Notes under the pieces: generated by a model | The model's database searches: none | Told to the model about the DNA's origin: nothing | What the model saw: the letters and a program-made list of their open reading frames with translations, nothing else | Source: Vulcanimicrobiia bacterium | GTDB taxonomy: Bacteria > Vulcanimicrobiota > Vulcanimicrobiia > Vulcanimicrobiales > Vulcanimicrobiaceae | Length of the DNA stretch: 13,024 bases | Assembly: GCA_025451135.1 (NCBI GenBank) | Contig: JANWKW010000004.1 | Span: 1 to 13,024 of the forward strand | Reading direction: 5' to 3' | Position numbers and translations under genes: made by a program | Shown: positions 8,395 through 12,754 of the stretch, piece by piece | Layout of the letters: every line of letters begins with the position of its first letter | Position numbering within the stretch: position 1 is the stretch's first letter

Positions 8395-8441
8395 CGTTGA
8401 TTTCGGAAGCGGCGCATAGAAAAAGCGCCCGGATTCATCAT
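8391..8441 (-). CDS. Candidate 16-codon leader ORF ending on the pheS start
   Basis: A frame MMNPGAFSMRRFRNQR begins at an ATG in the loop of the terminator hairpin. It runs through the U-tract and stops with a TGA overlapping the pheS ATG (ATGA). It has two Phe codons (TTT and TTC) among 16. There is no SD in front of it. In enteric bacteria pheST is controlled by a Phe-rich leader peptide (pheM) and attenuation, which makes this arrangement worth noting. However, a classical leader peptide lies before, not within, the terminator, and a frame this short can arise by chance. Confidence 0.25.
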   Translation of the reverse strand: MMNPGAFSMRRFRNQR

Positions 8442-8452
8442 TCCGGGCGCTT
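8420..8452 (-). terminator. Strong intrinsic terminator between the yqzL-like gene and pheS
   Basis: Read on the minus strand, an 11-bp perfect stem AAGCGCCCGGA / TCCGGGCGCTT (8452-8442 and 8433-8423) encloses an 8-base loop ATGATGAA. Its 3' arm runs into TTTTT (8424-8420). It lies 28 bases after the yqzL-like stop and 25 bases before the pheS ATG, the position expected of an attenuator. Confidence 0.85.
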
Positions 8453-8457
8453 CTCGT

Positions 8458-8463
8458 ATTTTA
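8458..8463 (-). promoter_or_regulatory. Possible second promoter -10 for pheS
   Basis: On the minus strand TAAAAT (8463-8458) matches TATAAT at five of six bases. A weak TTGAAC lies 15 bases further upstream (8484-8479). The start would fall near 8451, at the foot of the terminator hairpin, which would then be a 5' hairpin of the pheST mRNA instead of an attenuator. The spacer is short, so support is modest. Confidence 0.3.
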
Positions 8464-8480
8464 CTGTTTCGTCGTGCCGT

Positions 8481-8582
8481 TCAAGCCGAGCTTCGAGAGG
8501 GGTTGGACTGGCGGTAGGCCAGATATGCGGTCACGGAGCCCGAGAGTGCGAAGAGGTTCCAGAACAGATCGGTGGTTGCCAT
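8481..8582 (-). CDS. YqzL-like mini-protein upstream of pheS
   Basis: A 33-residue ORF starting at the ATG at 8582 and ending in TGA at 8481. The stretch DLFWNLFALSGSVTAYLAYR recalls the YqzL family pattern (a Trp-x-x-Phe, then Ser/Thr-Gly, then an Ala-Tyr-Leu-x-Tyr-Lys/Arg block). YqzL is a small protein of unknown function found in Gram-positive-type bacteria, in Bacillus near recO and the glycyl-tRNA synthetase genes. A purine-rich GGGAG (8600-8596) lies 13 bases before the ATG, rather far for an SD. It is preceded by a good -10 box and followed by a terminator, so it may be transcribed as its own short RNA or as the first cistron of pheST. The family match is from memory of the motif. Confidence 0.65.
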   Translation of the reverse strand: MATTDLFWNLFALSGSVTAYLAYRQSNPSRSSA

Positions 8583-8613
8583 GGTGGCGCGAGGTCTCCC
8601 TTCGTGGCAATGA

Positions 8614-8640
8614 TCCGGGGTCGCCCCCGGAGGAACGGGG
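8614..8640 (-). promoter_or_regulatory. 5' UTR with two mutually exclusive hairpins
   Basis: In the leader of the yqzL-like gene (minus strand) a 7-bp stem TCCGGGG / CCCCGGA closes a GCGA (GNRA-type) tetraloop (8631-8614). The alternative stem CCCCG / CGGGG with a 6-base loop (8640-8625) uses the same GGGG, so both cannot form together. The predicted start (about 8636) falls inside the second stem, which weakens the switch idea. The first hairpin is stable on its own. Confidence 0.4.
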
Positions 8641-8642
8641 AG

Positions 8643-8648
8643 ATTGTA
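8643..8648 (-). promoter_or_regulatory. -10 box of the yqzL-like/pheST promoter
   Basis: TACAAT on the minus strand (8648-8643) matches TATAAT at five of six bases. A start about 7 bases on (near 8636) gives a leader of about 54 bases to the ATG at 8582. The -35 at a 17-base spacer reads TAGCAG, which is poor and suggests dependence on an activator. It lies just downstream of the trmH terminator. Confidence 0.55.
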
Positions 8649-8670
8649 CCATGCGACTTTTTCGACTGCT

Positions 8671-8708
8671 AGTCTTGACTTTTCGCATCCCGGGGGCTGT
8701 CTTGACAG
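8671..8708 (-). promoter_or_regulatory. Pair of palindromic operator-like sites
   Basis: Two copies of GTCTTGAC (8672-8679 and 8699-8706) each sit in a palindrome: AGTC-TT-GACT (8671-8680) and CTGTC-TT-GACAG (8697-8708). Their centres are 27 bases apart. Relative to the inferred start near 8636 they fall at about -39.5 and -66.5, positions common for activator dimers. The binding protein is unknown. Confidence 0.5.
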
Positions 8709-8714
8709 GCCGCC

Positions 8715-8758
8715 AAAAAAGGGTTTTCCCTACAAACCGAGCGTCCTCAGGCTCGGTT
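8715..8758 (-). terminator. Terminator after trmH
   Basis: Minus strand: a perfect 8-bp stem AACCGAGC / GCTCGGTT (8758-8751 and 8742-8735) with an 8-base loop that contains the trmH stop codon. A small AGGG-AAAA-CCCT hairpin (8731-8720) follows and leads into a run of six T (8720-8715). This separates trmH transcription from the pheST promoter region. Confidence 0.65.
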
Positions 8759-9520
8759 CTTGAAGGCTTCGTAGAGGGCGATTCCGCCGGCCACCGCCGC
8801 GTTGAGGGACTCGGCCGCGGGCGCCATCGGGATGCCGGCGATCGTGCTGCAGACGGGCTCCCAGCGGCCCAGGCCGTGTCGCTCGTGCCCGACCACCAGG
8901 ACCGTCCGGGCGGGTCAGCGCAGGCCGCCCACATCCTCCCCGCCGGCGGCCAGCCCGACCAGTTCGGCTCCTGCCGCCCGGGCCGCCGCGACGACGGTCT
9001 CGGGCGAGCCGGTGGCGACCGGCAGACGGAAGTGCGCGCCCATCCCGGCCCGGACGACTTTCGGGTGGTGCGGATCGACCCCGAGGTCCCCGGCGATCGC
9101 CCCGGCCGCCCCGAAGGCCTCGGCCGCCCGCAGGAGCGTGCCCAGATTACCGGGGTCGCCGAGGTCCGCGACCAGCAGCACCAATCCGGGCGCTGCGAAC
9201 ATCCGGTCGAGCGGCGCCGGAACCAGGTCGACCACCGCCAGGATCCCGGTCGGCGTCTCGACGTCGCTGATCTTGGCGAAGGTCCGGTCGGCGACCAGAT
9301 AGGTCGGCACGCCGGAGCGCTCGAGCGATGCGACCCTCGGCTCGGCCGCGCCGGCCGCGGTGACGTAGAGTTCGCGGACGGTCGCGCCGCTGCGCACCGC
9401 TTCGTCGAGCAGGGTCGCGCCTTCGATCGCGAATGCGCGGTGCTCGTCGCGTCCGCGCTTGTCCAGGAGCTCGCGGGCGAACGAGATGCGCGCGCTCTGC
9501 GCGCCGAGGGCGAGCGGCAC
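8747..9520 (-). pseudogene. TrmH/SpoU RNA 2'-O-methyltransferase with in-frame TGA at codon 202
   Basis: A SPOUT-fold enzyme that would methylate a ribose 2'-OH in tRNA or rRNA with AdoMet. The GTG at 9520 opens a 201-codon frame with the N-terminal substrate-binding domain and SPOUT motif 1 (DPGNLGTLLRAAEAFG). It then meets TGA at 8917-8915. In the same frame, without shift, 55 more codons follow to TGA at 8747, carrying motif 2 (VLVVGHERHGL) and motif 3 (IPMAPAAESLNAAVAGGIAL). These two form the cofactor knot, so a product ending at the first TGA should be inactive. Total length of 257 codons is normal for the family. The explanations are a recent nonsense mutation, a base-call error, or stop-codon recoding; see findings. 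A gene of this type between rplT and pheS is the classic location (Bacillus ysgA). The GTG lies 3 bases after the membrane mini-protein stop. Confidence 0.88.
8915..8917 (-). other. In-frame TGA inside the trmH-like gene
   Basis: The codon series reads CTG CGC TGA CCC GCC CGG ACG on the minus strand. The stop falls in a weakly conserved linker just before SPOUT motif 2, so many residues could be tolerated there. Four other genes or gene ends here (pheT, the Cache lipoprotein, the yqzL-like gene, and trmH itself) use TGA as their final stop, so TGA is not globally a sense codon in this genome. Confidence 0.85.
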
Positions 9521-9523
9521 CGG

Positions 9524-9730
9524 CTACTTCGCGCCGGAGCGGCGCATCGCGACGGCGCGCAGGACGATCCAGGCGATCCCGGCGATCAGCGCGGCCACCA
9601 TCACCGCGACCCGGTCGTTGAAGCCGGTCGGCACGACGAAGCGCAGCATCAGATACTCCAACACGGAGAGCATCGCGAGGAAGTACAGGAGCCAGAGGAG
9701 TTCTTTGCCGACGGTCGAGCGTGGTTGCAC
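9524..9730 (-). CDS. Two-helix membrane mini-protein
   Basis: A 68-residue ORF starting at GTG 9730. It has two hydrophobic segments, about residues 11-29 (LLWLLYFLAMLSVLEYLML) and 41-60 (VAVMVAALIAGIAWIVLRAV), joined by a short polar hairpin PTGFNDR and ending in a basic tail RRSGAK. It should be a small integral membrane protein. I do not recognise a family. It lies 3 bases upstream of the trmH-like start and so is probably co-transcribed with it. Bacillus genomes also carry a small membrane protein (YsdA) between rplT and the trmH homologue, but no sequence resemblance is apparent. No SD is visible, and the start is the only in-frame choice that keeps the whole first helix. Confidence 0.68.
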   Translation of the reverse strand: MQPRSTVGKELLWLLYFLAMLSVLEYLMLRFVVPTGFNDRVAVMVAALIAGIAWIVLRAVAMRRSGAK

Positions 9731-9787
9731 GACGCTGGCTTAAGCGAACCGCGCGGAATCTCCGTCCGCGACGGACAAGTCTGCGGC
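9731..9787. promoter_or_regulatory. Divergent intergenic region with an 8-bp palindrome
   Basis: This 57-base gap separates the membrane mini-protein from the NUDIX gene and should hold promoters for both. It contains the perfect palindrome GCTTAAGC (9738-9745) and, nearer the NUDIX start, a small hairpin GTCCG-CGA-CGGAC (9764-9776). I see no convincing -10/-35 pair or SD on either side. Confidence 0.35.
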
Positions 9788-10342
9788 ATGGAAGCACTGC
9801 CCGAGGTCCTCGCGTCGGAGCCCGCGTTCGCGGGCCGCATCTTCGACGTGCGCCGCGACACCGTGCGCTTCGCCGACGGGCGCGAGCAGCGTCTGGACGT
9901 CGTCGCCCACGCCGGGTCGTTCGCGATCCTGGCCTGTCCGGCGCCGGACCGGTTCGTGCTGGTCCGGCAATACCGGCATCCGGCTCGCGCGTGGCTGTGG
10001 GAGCTGCCGGCGGGCAAGGCCGAGGCGGGCGAGGCGCCGCTCGACGGCGCGGCCCGCGAGCTGGCCGAGGAGACCGGCTACCGCGCGGCTCGGCTCCGCG
10101 AGATCGCTTCGTTCTACATGACGCCCGGCTTCTGCGACGAGCGCCTGCACCTGGTGCTGGCCGAGGGCCTGACCCCGGGCGAGCGTCACCTCGACCCCGA
10201 TGAAGAGATCGAGGTCCGCGAGACGACCCTCGACGAGGCGCGGGCGATGGCCGCCCGAGGCGAGATCGTCGACGCCAAGACCCTCTTGGGTCTGCTCTGG
10301 CTAGCAGGCGAGCGCACTCAGCTTCTCCCCAGGTCCGGTTAG
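9788..10342 (+). CDS. NUDIX hydrolase, ADP-ribose pyrophosphatase type
   Basis: A 184-residue cytoplasmic NUDIX enzyme. The full NUDIX box GX5EX7REUXEEXGU is present from Gly76 to Tyr98 (GKAEAGE ... RELAEETGY). It is preceded by the WELPAGK strand-loop typical of the ADP-sugar group and followed by SFYMTPGFCDERLHLVLAEGL. A proline (Pro113) lies 15 residues after the box, close to the spacing used to recognise ADP-ribose pyrophosphatases, so the likely reaction is ADP-ribose to AMP plus ribose 5-phosphate. The frame is open much further upstream, but only the part from the ATG at 9788 looks like the family, and the earlier region is antisense to trmH. No SD is seen. It sits between the old neighbours rplT and trmH on the opposite strand, as an apparent insertion. 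Confidence 0.9.
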   Translation: MEALPEVLASEPAFAGRIFDVRRDTVRFADGREQRLDVVAHAGSFAILACPAPDRFVLVRQYRHPARAWLWELPAGKAEAGEAPLDGAARELAEETGYRAARLREIASFYMTPGFCDERLHLVLAEGLTPGERHLDPDEEIEVRETTLDEARAMAARGEIVDAKTLLGLLWLAGERTQLLPRSG

Positions 10343-10351
10343 TGCTACTAT
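10343..10351 (+). promoter_or_regulatory. Extended -10 promoter for the 91-residue gene
   Basis: TGCTACTAT fits the extended -10 form TGnTATAAT (TG at 10343-10344, hexamer TACTAT at 10346-10351). It starts directly after the NUDIX stop. The -35 position is weak (TTCTCC), which an extended -10 can tolerate. The transcript would have a leader of about 53 bases before the GTG at 10411. Confidence 0.5.
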
Positions 10352-10398
10352 AGCGGCACGTTCCGCGGCGCTTCCATCGTCGCGGGAGATTTCCGCAT

Positions 10399-10404
10399 GG
10401 AGGG
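10399..10404 (+). promoter_or_regulatory. Ribosome binding site that fixes a GTG start
   Basis: GGAGGG ends 6 bases before the GTG at 10411. This supports the 91-residue frame over the overlapping frame that begins at the ATG at 10397. Confidence 0.7.
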
Positions 10405-10410
10405 CCATCC

Positions 10411-10686
10411 GTGGAGCTCCCACGTAATCTGGACGACGTGCTCAGACATATCCTCGCGAAAAGCCGCTCTGAGAGCGGCTCCTCGGTGCTTGCCCCCGAG
10501 GACGAGGCCTACCTCAACGATCTGGTCCTGGCCGTCCGCGACGGCAAGCGTGCGATCGTCGTGGTGGAAGACGCCGACGAACGCCTGCGCTACATGTTCT
10601 CGAACGCGACCCGCGCCGAAGCGGTCAGCATGCTCGGAAAGGTGATCGAATCGACCGGCCGGCGTCTGGTCGAAGGCGACGACTAG
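10411..10686 (+). CDS. 91-residue acidic hypothetical protein
   Basis: I do not recognise this protein. It has a GTG start with a good SD 6 bases upstream and its own candidate promoter. The product is soluble, with no signal peptide or membrane segment. An N-terminal helix-like stretch (LPRNLDDVLRHILAKS) is followed by a Ser/Gly linker, then a second helix with acidic residues (PEDEAYLNDLVLAVRDGK), a hydrophobic strand RAIVVVEDADE, and a C-terminal helix ending in EGDD. The coding sequence contains a perfect 8-bp inverted repeat AGCCGCTC-TGA-GAGCGGCT (10462-10480) over the Ser/Gly linker. It ends 6 bases from the convergent beta-lactamase-like gene. Confidence 0.7.
   Translation: MELPRNLDDVLRHILAKSRSESGSSVLAPEDEAYLNDLVLAVRDGKRAIVVVEDADERLRYMFSNATRAEAVSMLGKVIESTGRRLVEGDD
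10462..10480 (+). repeat. Perfect inverted repeat inside the 91-residue gene
   Basis: An 8-bp perfect stem (AGCCGCTC / GAGCGGCT) with a 3-base loop TGA lies 51 bases into the gene. It is not followed by a T-run, so it is not an intrinsic terminator. It may only be a by-product of the KSRSESGS coding sequence. Confidence 0.45.
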
Positions 10687-10692
10687 CTCGCG

Positions 10693-12093
10693 CTACGGCG
10701 CCAAGAACAGTTCGTCGATCTTCCCCTGGTTGGTCAGACCGAAGCGGTAGTGATACTGGCCGCGCGGATAGTTCACGAGGAACTCGTAGATCGTATCGCC
10801 GTTCTCGCCCGCGTGGCTCGAGATGGGGACGATCGAGACCATCTTCCCGAACGATTTGAAGTTCGCGTGCGAGACCAGCGCGTCGGTCAGGAACGCGCTG
10901 AATTGCGGCGTGAGCTGCGTGCGGTCCAGGTTCTTGTCGGCCAGCCGGACGAGCCACTCCTTCGCCCGCGAGACGATCAGGTTCTCGACGTGGACCTTCG
11001 CGGGCGGCGCCACGATGTCGAGGACCTCGGCGGCCACGTACTCCGGCGAGAGCGTGTTGTCGGAGTGCAGCGCGTCGACGTTCGCGAGCACGATCACGGC
11101 GATGTGGTCGTCGGGCAGCAACGCATTCATCGCGTGGAAGCCGCCGAGCTCGCCGTTGTGCCAGACGTAGCGCTTGCCGCCGCGCTGGTCGATCACCCAG
11201 CCCATCCCGTAGGCCTGGACGCCCGGCTGGCTGCCGGCGGTGAACATGTCGCGGACCGCATCGTCGCGCACCAGGATCGGGAAGCCGACGTCCCACTTCG
11301 CGAGATCGTAGACGTTGGTGACGAGGGCCCCGGCGCCGAGCAGCCAGCTCGGATCCCACGGTTTGACGCGCGTGAAGTGGCGGGGCGAGCCGGTGTAGCC
11401 GACCGCGGCCAGCGGCGAGATGCCGGTGTCGCCGGCCAGGAACGTCGAACTCATGTAGAGCGGCTGGAAGATGCGTGCCTGCATGAAGTCCGAGAGCGGC
11501 AATCCGCTCGCGCGCTCGACGATCAGTCCCGCGATGAAATAGTTGAAGTTGTTGTACGAGAACTTGGAGCCGGGCGGGAACTGCAGCGGCATCTTGTCGA
11601 CCGCGGCGATGAAGTCGGCGAGTTTGACGCTCTTGGTCGGGTCCGCCTTGATGCCGGGCGCGTGGGTGTAGTCGGGCAGCCCCGAGGTCTGCTGCAGCAG
11701 CTGGGCGACGGTCACGCCGCTCGCGACGGTCAGCTCGGGGACGTACTTGGTGACCTTGTCGTCGAGCTTGATCTTGCCGTCCTGCACGAGCAGCAGCACC
11801 GAAGCGGCCGTGAACTGCTTGGTCAGCGCTCCGACGTAGAACTCGGTGGTCGCCGCGACCGCGCGCTTGGGCGAGAGGTCGGCGTAGCCGAACCCGCGGG
11901 CGTAGACCCAGCGCCCGTCCTCGACGACCGCGATCGCCATGCCGGGCGTCTGGCCGCCGGCGACGTCCGCGTGGGCCAGCTTGGCGATCGCCGCGGCCAT
12001 CTTCGGCGTGAAGACGTGCCCGGCGCTCTGCGCGCGAGCGGAGCCGAAGCAGAGCGTCGAAAGCATGCAGAGGACCGCGAGAGTCTTACGCAT
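10693..12093 (-). CDS. Secreted serine-beta-lactamase-fold protein lacking the catalytic Ser
   Basis: A 466-residue class C beta-lactamase/PBP-like (COG1680-type) protein. The ATG at 12093 gives a standard signal peptide (MRKTLAVLCMLSTLCFGSARA, cleavage near 21-23), so it acts outside the cytoplasmic membrane. The SxxK motif region reads FYVGALTKQFTAAS, with Ala89 where the family has the nucleophilic Ser (normally GSxTKQFTA); Lys92 is present. The second motif YxN is kept as Tyr180-Asn-Asn182, and the third as HNG (312-314). The lactamase fold covers about 30-345 and a C-terminal domain about 365-466. The codon is GCG; TCG would restore Ser. If the base is right, this is a pseudo-enzyme with a binding or regulatory role. 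A longer open frame into rplT exists but is antisense noise ahead of the signal peptide. The start follows the rplT hairpin by 28 bases. Confidence 0.9.
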   Translation of the reverse strand: MRKTLAVLCMLSTLCFGSARAQSAGHVFTPKMAAAIAKLAHADVAGGQTPGMAIAVVEDGRWVYARGFGYADLSPKRAVAATTEFYVGALTKQFTAASVLLLVQDGKIKLDDKVTKYVPELTVASGVTVAQLLQQTSGLPDYTHAPGIKADPTKSVKLADFIAAVDKMPLQFPPGSKFSYNNFNYFIAGLIVERASGLPLSDFMQARIFQPLYMSSTFLAGDTGISPLAAVGYTGSPRHFTRVKPWDPSWLLGAGALVTNVYDLAKWDVGFPILVRDDAVRDMFTAGSQPGVQAYGMGWVIDQRGGKRYVWHNGELGGFHAMNALLPDDHIAVIVLANVDALHSDNTLSPEYVAAEVLDIVAPPAKVHVENLIVSRAKEWLVRLADKNLDRTQLTPQFSAFLTDALVSHANFKSFGKMVSIVPISSHAGENGDTIYEFLVNYPRGQYHYRFGLTNQGKIDELFLAP

Positions 12094-12121
12094 GCCCGGA
12101 ATCTTTGACGGACGGACGCAA

Positions 12122-12147
12122 AGAACCCGGCGCGTGCGCCGGGTTCT
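12122..12147 (-). terminator. Hairpin after rplT
   Basis: A perfect 11-bp GC-rich stem AGAACCCGGCG / CGCCGGGTTCT with a 4-base loop, about 23 bases after the rplT stop. On the minus strand it is followed by only three T before GCG, so it may be a weak terminator or a 3'-end protecting hairpin. Partial readthrough into the beta-lactamase-like gene is possible. Confidence 0.6.
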
Positions 12148-12170
12148 GATGAGAAAAGCCGGAGAAGCGG

Positions 12171-12530
12171 CTACTTGCCCGTCGCGGTCTTGGCCAGGCT
12201 CAGGAGCGAGCCGAACGCCTTGGCGTCGGTGACCGCGAGGTCGGCCAGCGCCTTGCGGTTGAGCGTGACGCCCGACTTCTTGAGGCCGTTGATGAAGACC
12301 GAGTAGGTCAGACCTTCGCGGCGGACGGCCGCATTGATGCGGCTGATCCACAGCGAGCGGAAGTCGCGCTTGCGGACGCGGCGGTCGCGGAAGGCGTACT
12401 TGAGCGAGTGGAGCAGCGCTTCGTTCGCGACGCGATAGTTGCGGCGACGGGCGGCGCGGAAGCCCTTCACGAGCTTCATCACCTTGCGCTTGTGCTTGAG
12501 ACCGTGAACGCCGCGTTTAATGCGAGCCAT
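12171..12530 (-). CDS. rplT: 50S ribosomal protein L20
   Basis: A basic 119-residue protein of standard length, opening MARIKRGVHGLKHKRKVMKL. It has the long N-terminal RNA-binding tail and the conserved core RDFRSLWISRINAAVR and YSVFINGLKKSGVTLNRK. L20 binds 23S rRNA early in large-subunit assembly. In E. coli and Bacillus the infC-rpmI-rplT operon is feedback regulated, by L20 through mRNA binding. The ATG at 12530 lies 17 bases after the rpmI stop, with a strong GGAGGG site in the gap. Confidence 0.98.
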   Translation of the reverse strand: MARIKRGVHGLKHKRKVMKLVKGFRAARRRNYRVANEALLHSLKYAFRDRRVRKRDFRSLWISRINAAVRREGLTYSVFINGLKKSGVTLNRKALADLAVTDAKAFGSLLSLAKTATGK

Positions 12531-12540
12531 GTTCTATCAG

Positions 12541-12546
12541 CCCTCC
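12541..12546 (-). promoter_or_regulatory. Ribosome binding site of rplT
   Basis: GGAGGG on the minus strand (12546-12541), 10 bases before the rplT ATG. It starts one base after the rpmI TAA. Confidence 0.7.
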
Positions 12547-12547
12547 C

Positions 12548-12754
12548 TTAAACCAAGTACGGAATCGTCGGGCGCAGACGCTTCAGATCGCCCTTGAACG
12601 TGGGCTGATCCTTGCGGAAGTTGCGCTTGCGCTTCCGGGTCTTCTTGCTGAGGATGTGACCGCAGCCGCTGAACTGATGACGGTGGGTGACCTTGCCGGT
12701 CGACGACACCTTGACGCGCTTGGCGGTTCCTCTATGCGTTCTGATCTTGGGCAC
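12548..12754 (-). CDS. rpmI: 50S ribosomal protein L35
   Basis: A 68-residue basic ribosomal protein starting at GTG 12754: VPKIRTHRGTAKRVKV, with SGCGHILSKKTRKRKRNFRK in the middle and ending LKRLRPTIPYLV, all typical of L35. The frame is open further upstream, but those residues (Thr/Ser-rich) are the out-of-frame reading of the infC tail. The GTG is chosen because it matches the family N-terminus (usually MPKMKTHRG) and has a GGAGGA site 8 bases upstream. The first 23 bases overlap the end of infC in another frame. Confidence 0.96.
   Translation of the reverse strand: MPKIRTHRGTAKRVKVSSTGKVTHRHQFSGCGHILSKKTRKRKRNFRKDQPTFKGDLKRLRPTIPYLV

Noticed and set aside
8583..8610. A T-box riboswitch ahead of pheST, prompted by AGGGAGACCTCGCG
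   Set aside because: It lacks the invariant TGGN core that pairs with the tRNA acceptor end, it sits right before a different ORF, and there is no room for a specifier stem.
8702..8707. A perfect TTGACA on the plus strand as a -35 box
   Set aside because: No -10 lies 16-18 bases downstream and no plus-strand gene begins nearby. The hexamer is explained by the palindrome it belongs to.
8461..8934. A separate 157-codon gene covering the trmH 3' part and the pheST leader
   Set aside because: It is in a different frame from the conserved motifs and runs through terminator, promoter and the YqzL-like gene. Its sequence is Arg/Ser/Pro-rich noise.
8474..9787. A long upstream extension of the NUDIX frame
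   Set aside because: The extra residues are antisense to trmH and have no NUDIX features. The family N-terminus begins near the ATG at 9788.
12094..12351. A longer N-terminus for the beta-lactamase-like protein, extending into rplT
   Set aside because: The extension is an out-of-frame reading of rplT, and the ATG at 12093 begins a textbook signal peptide.
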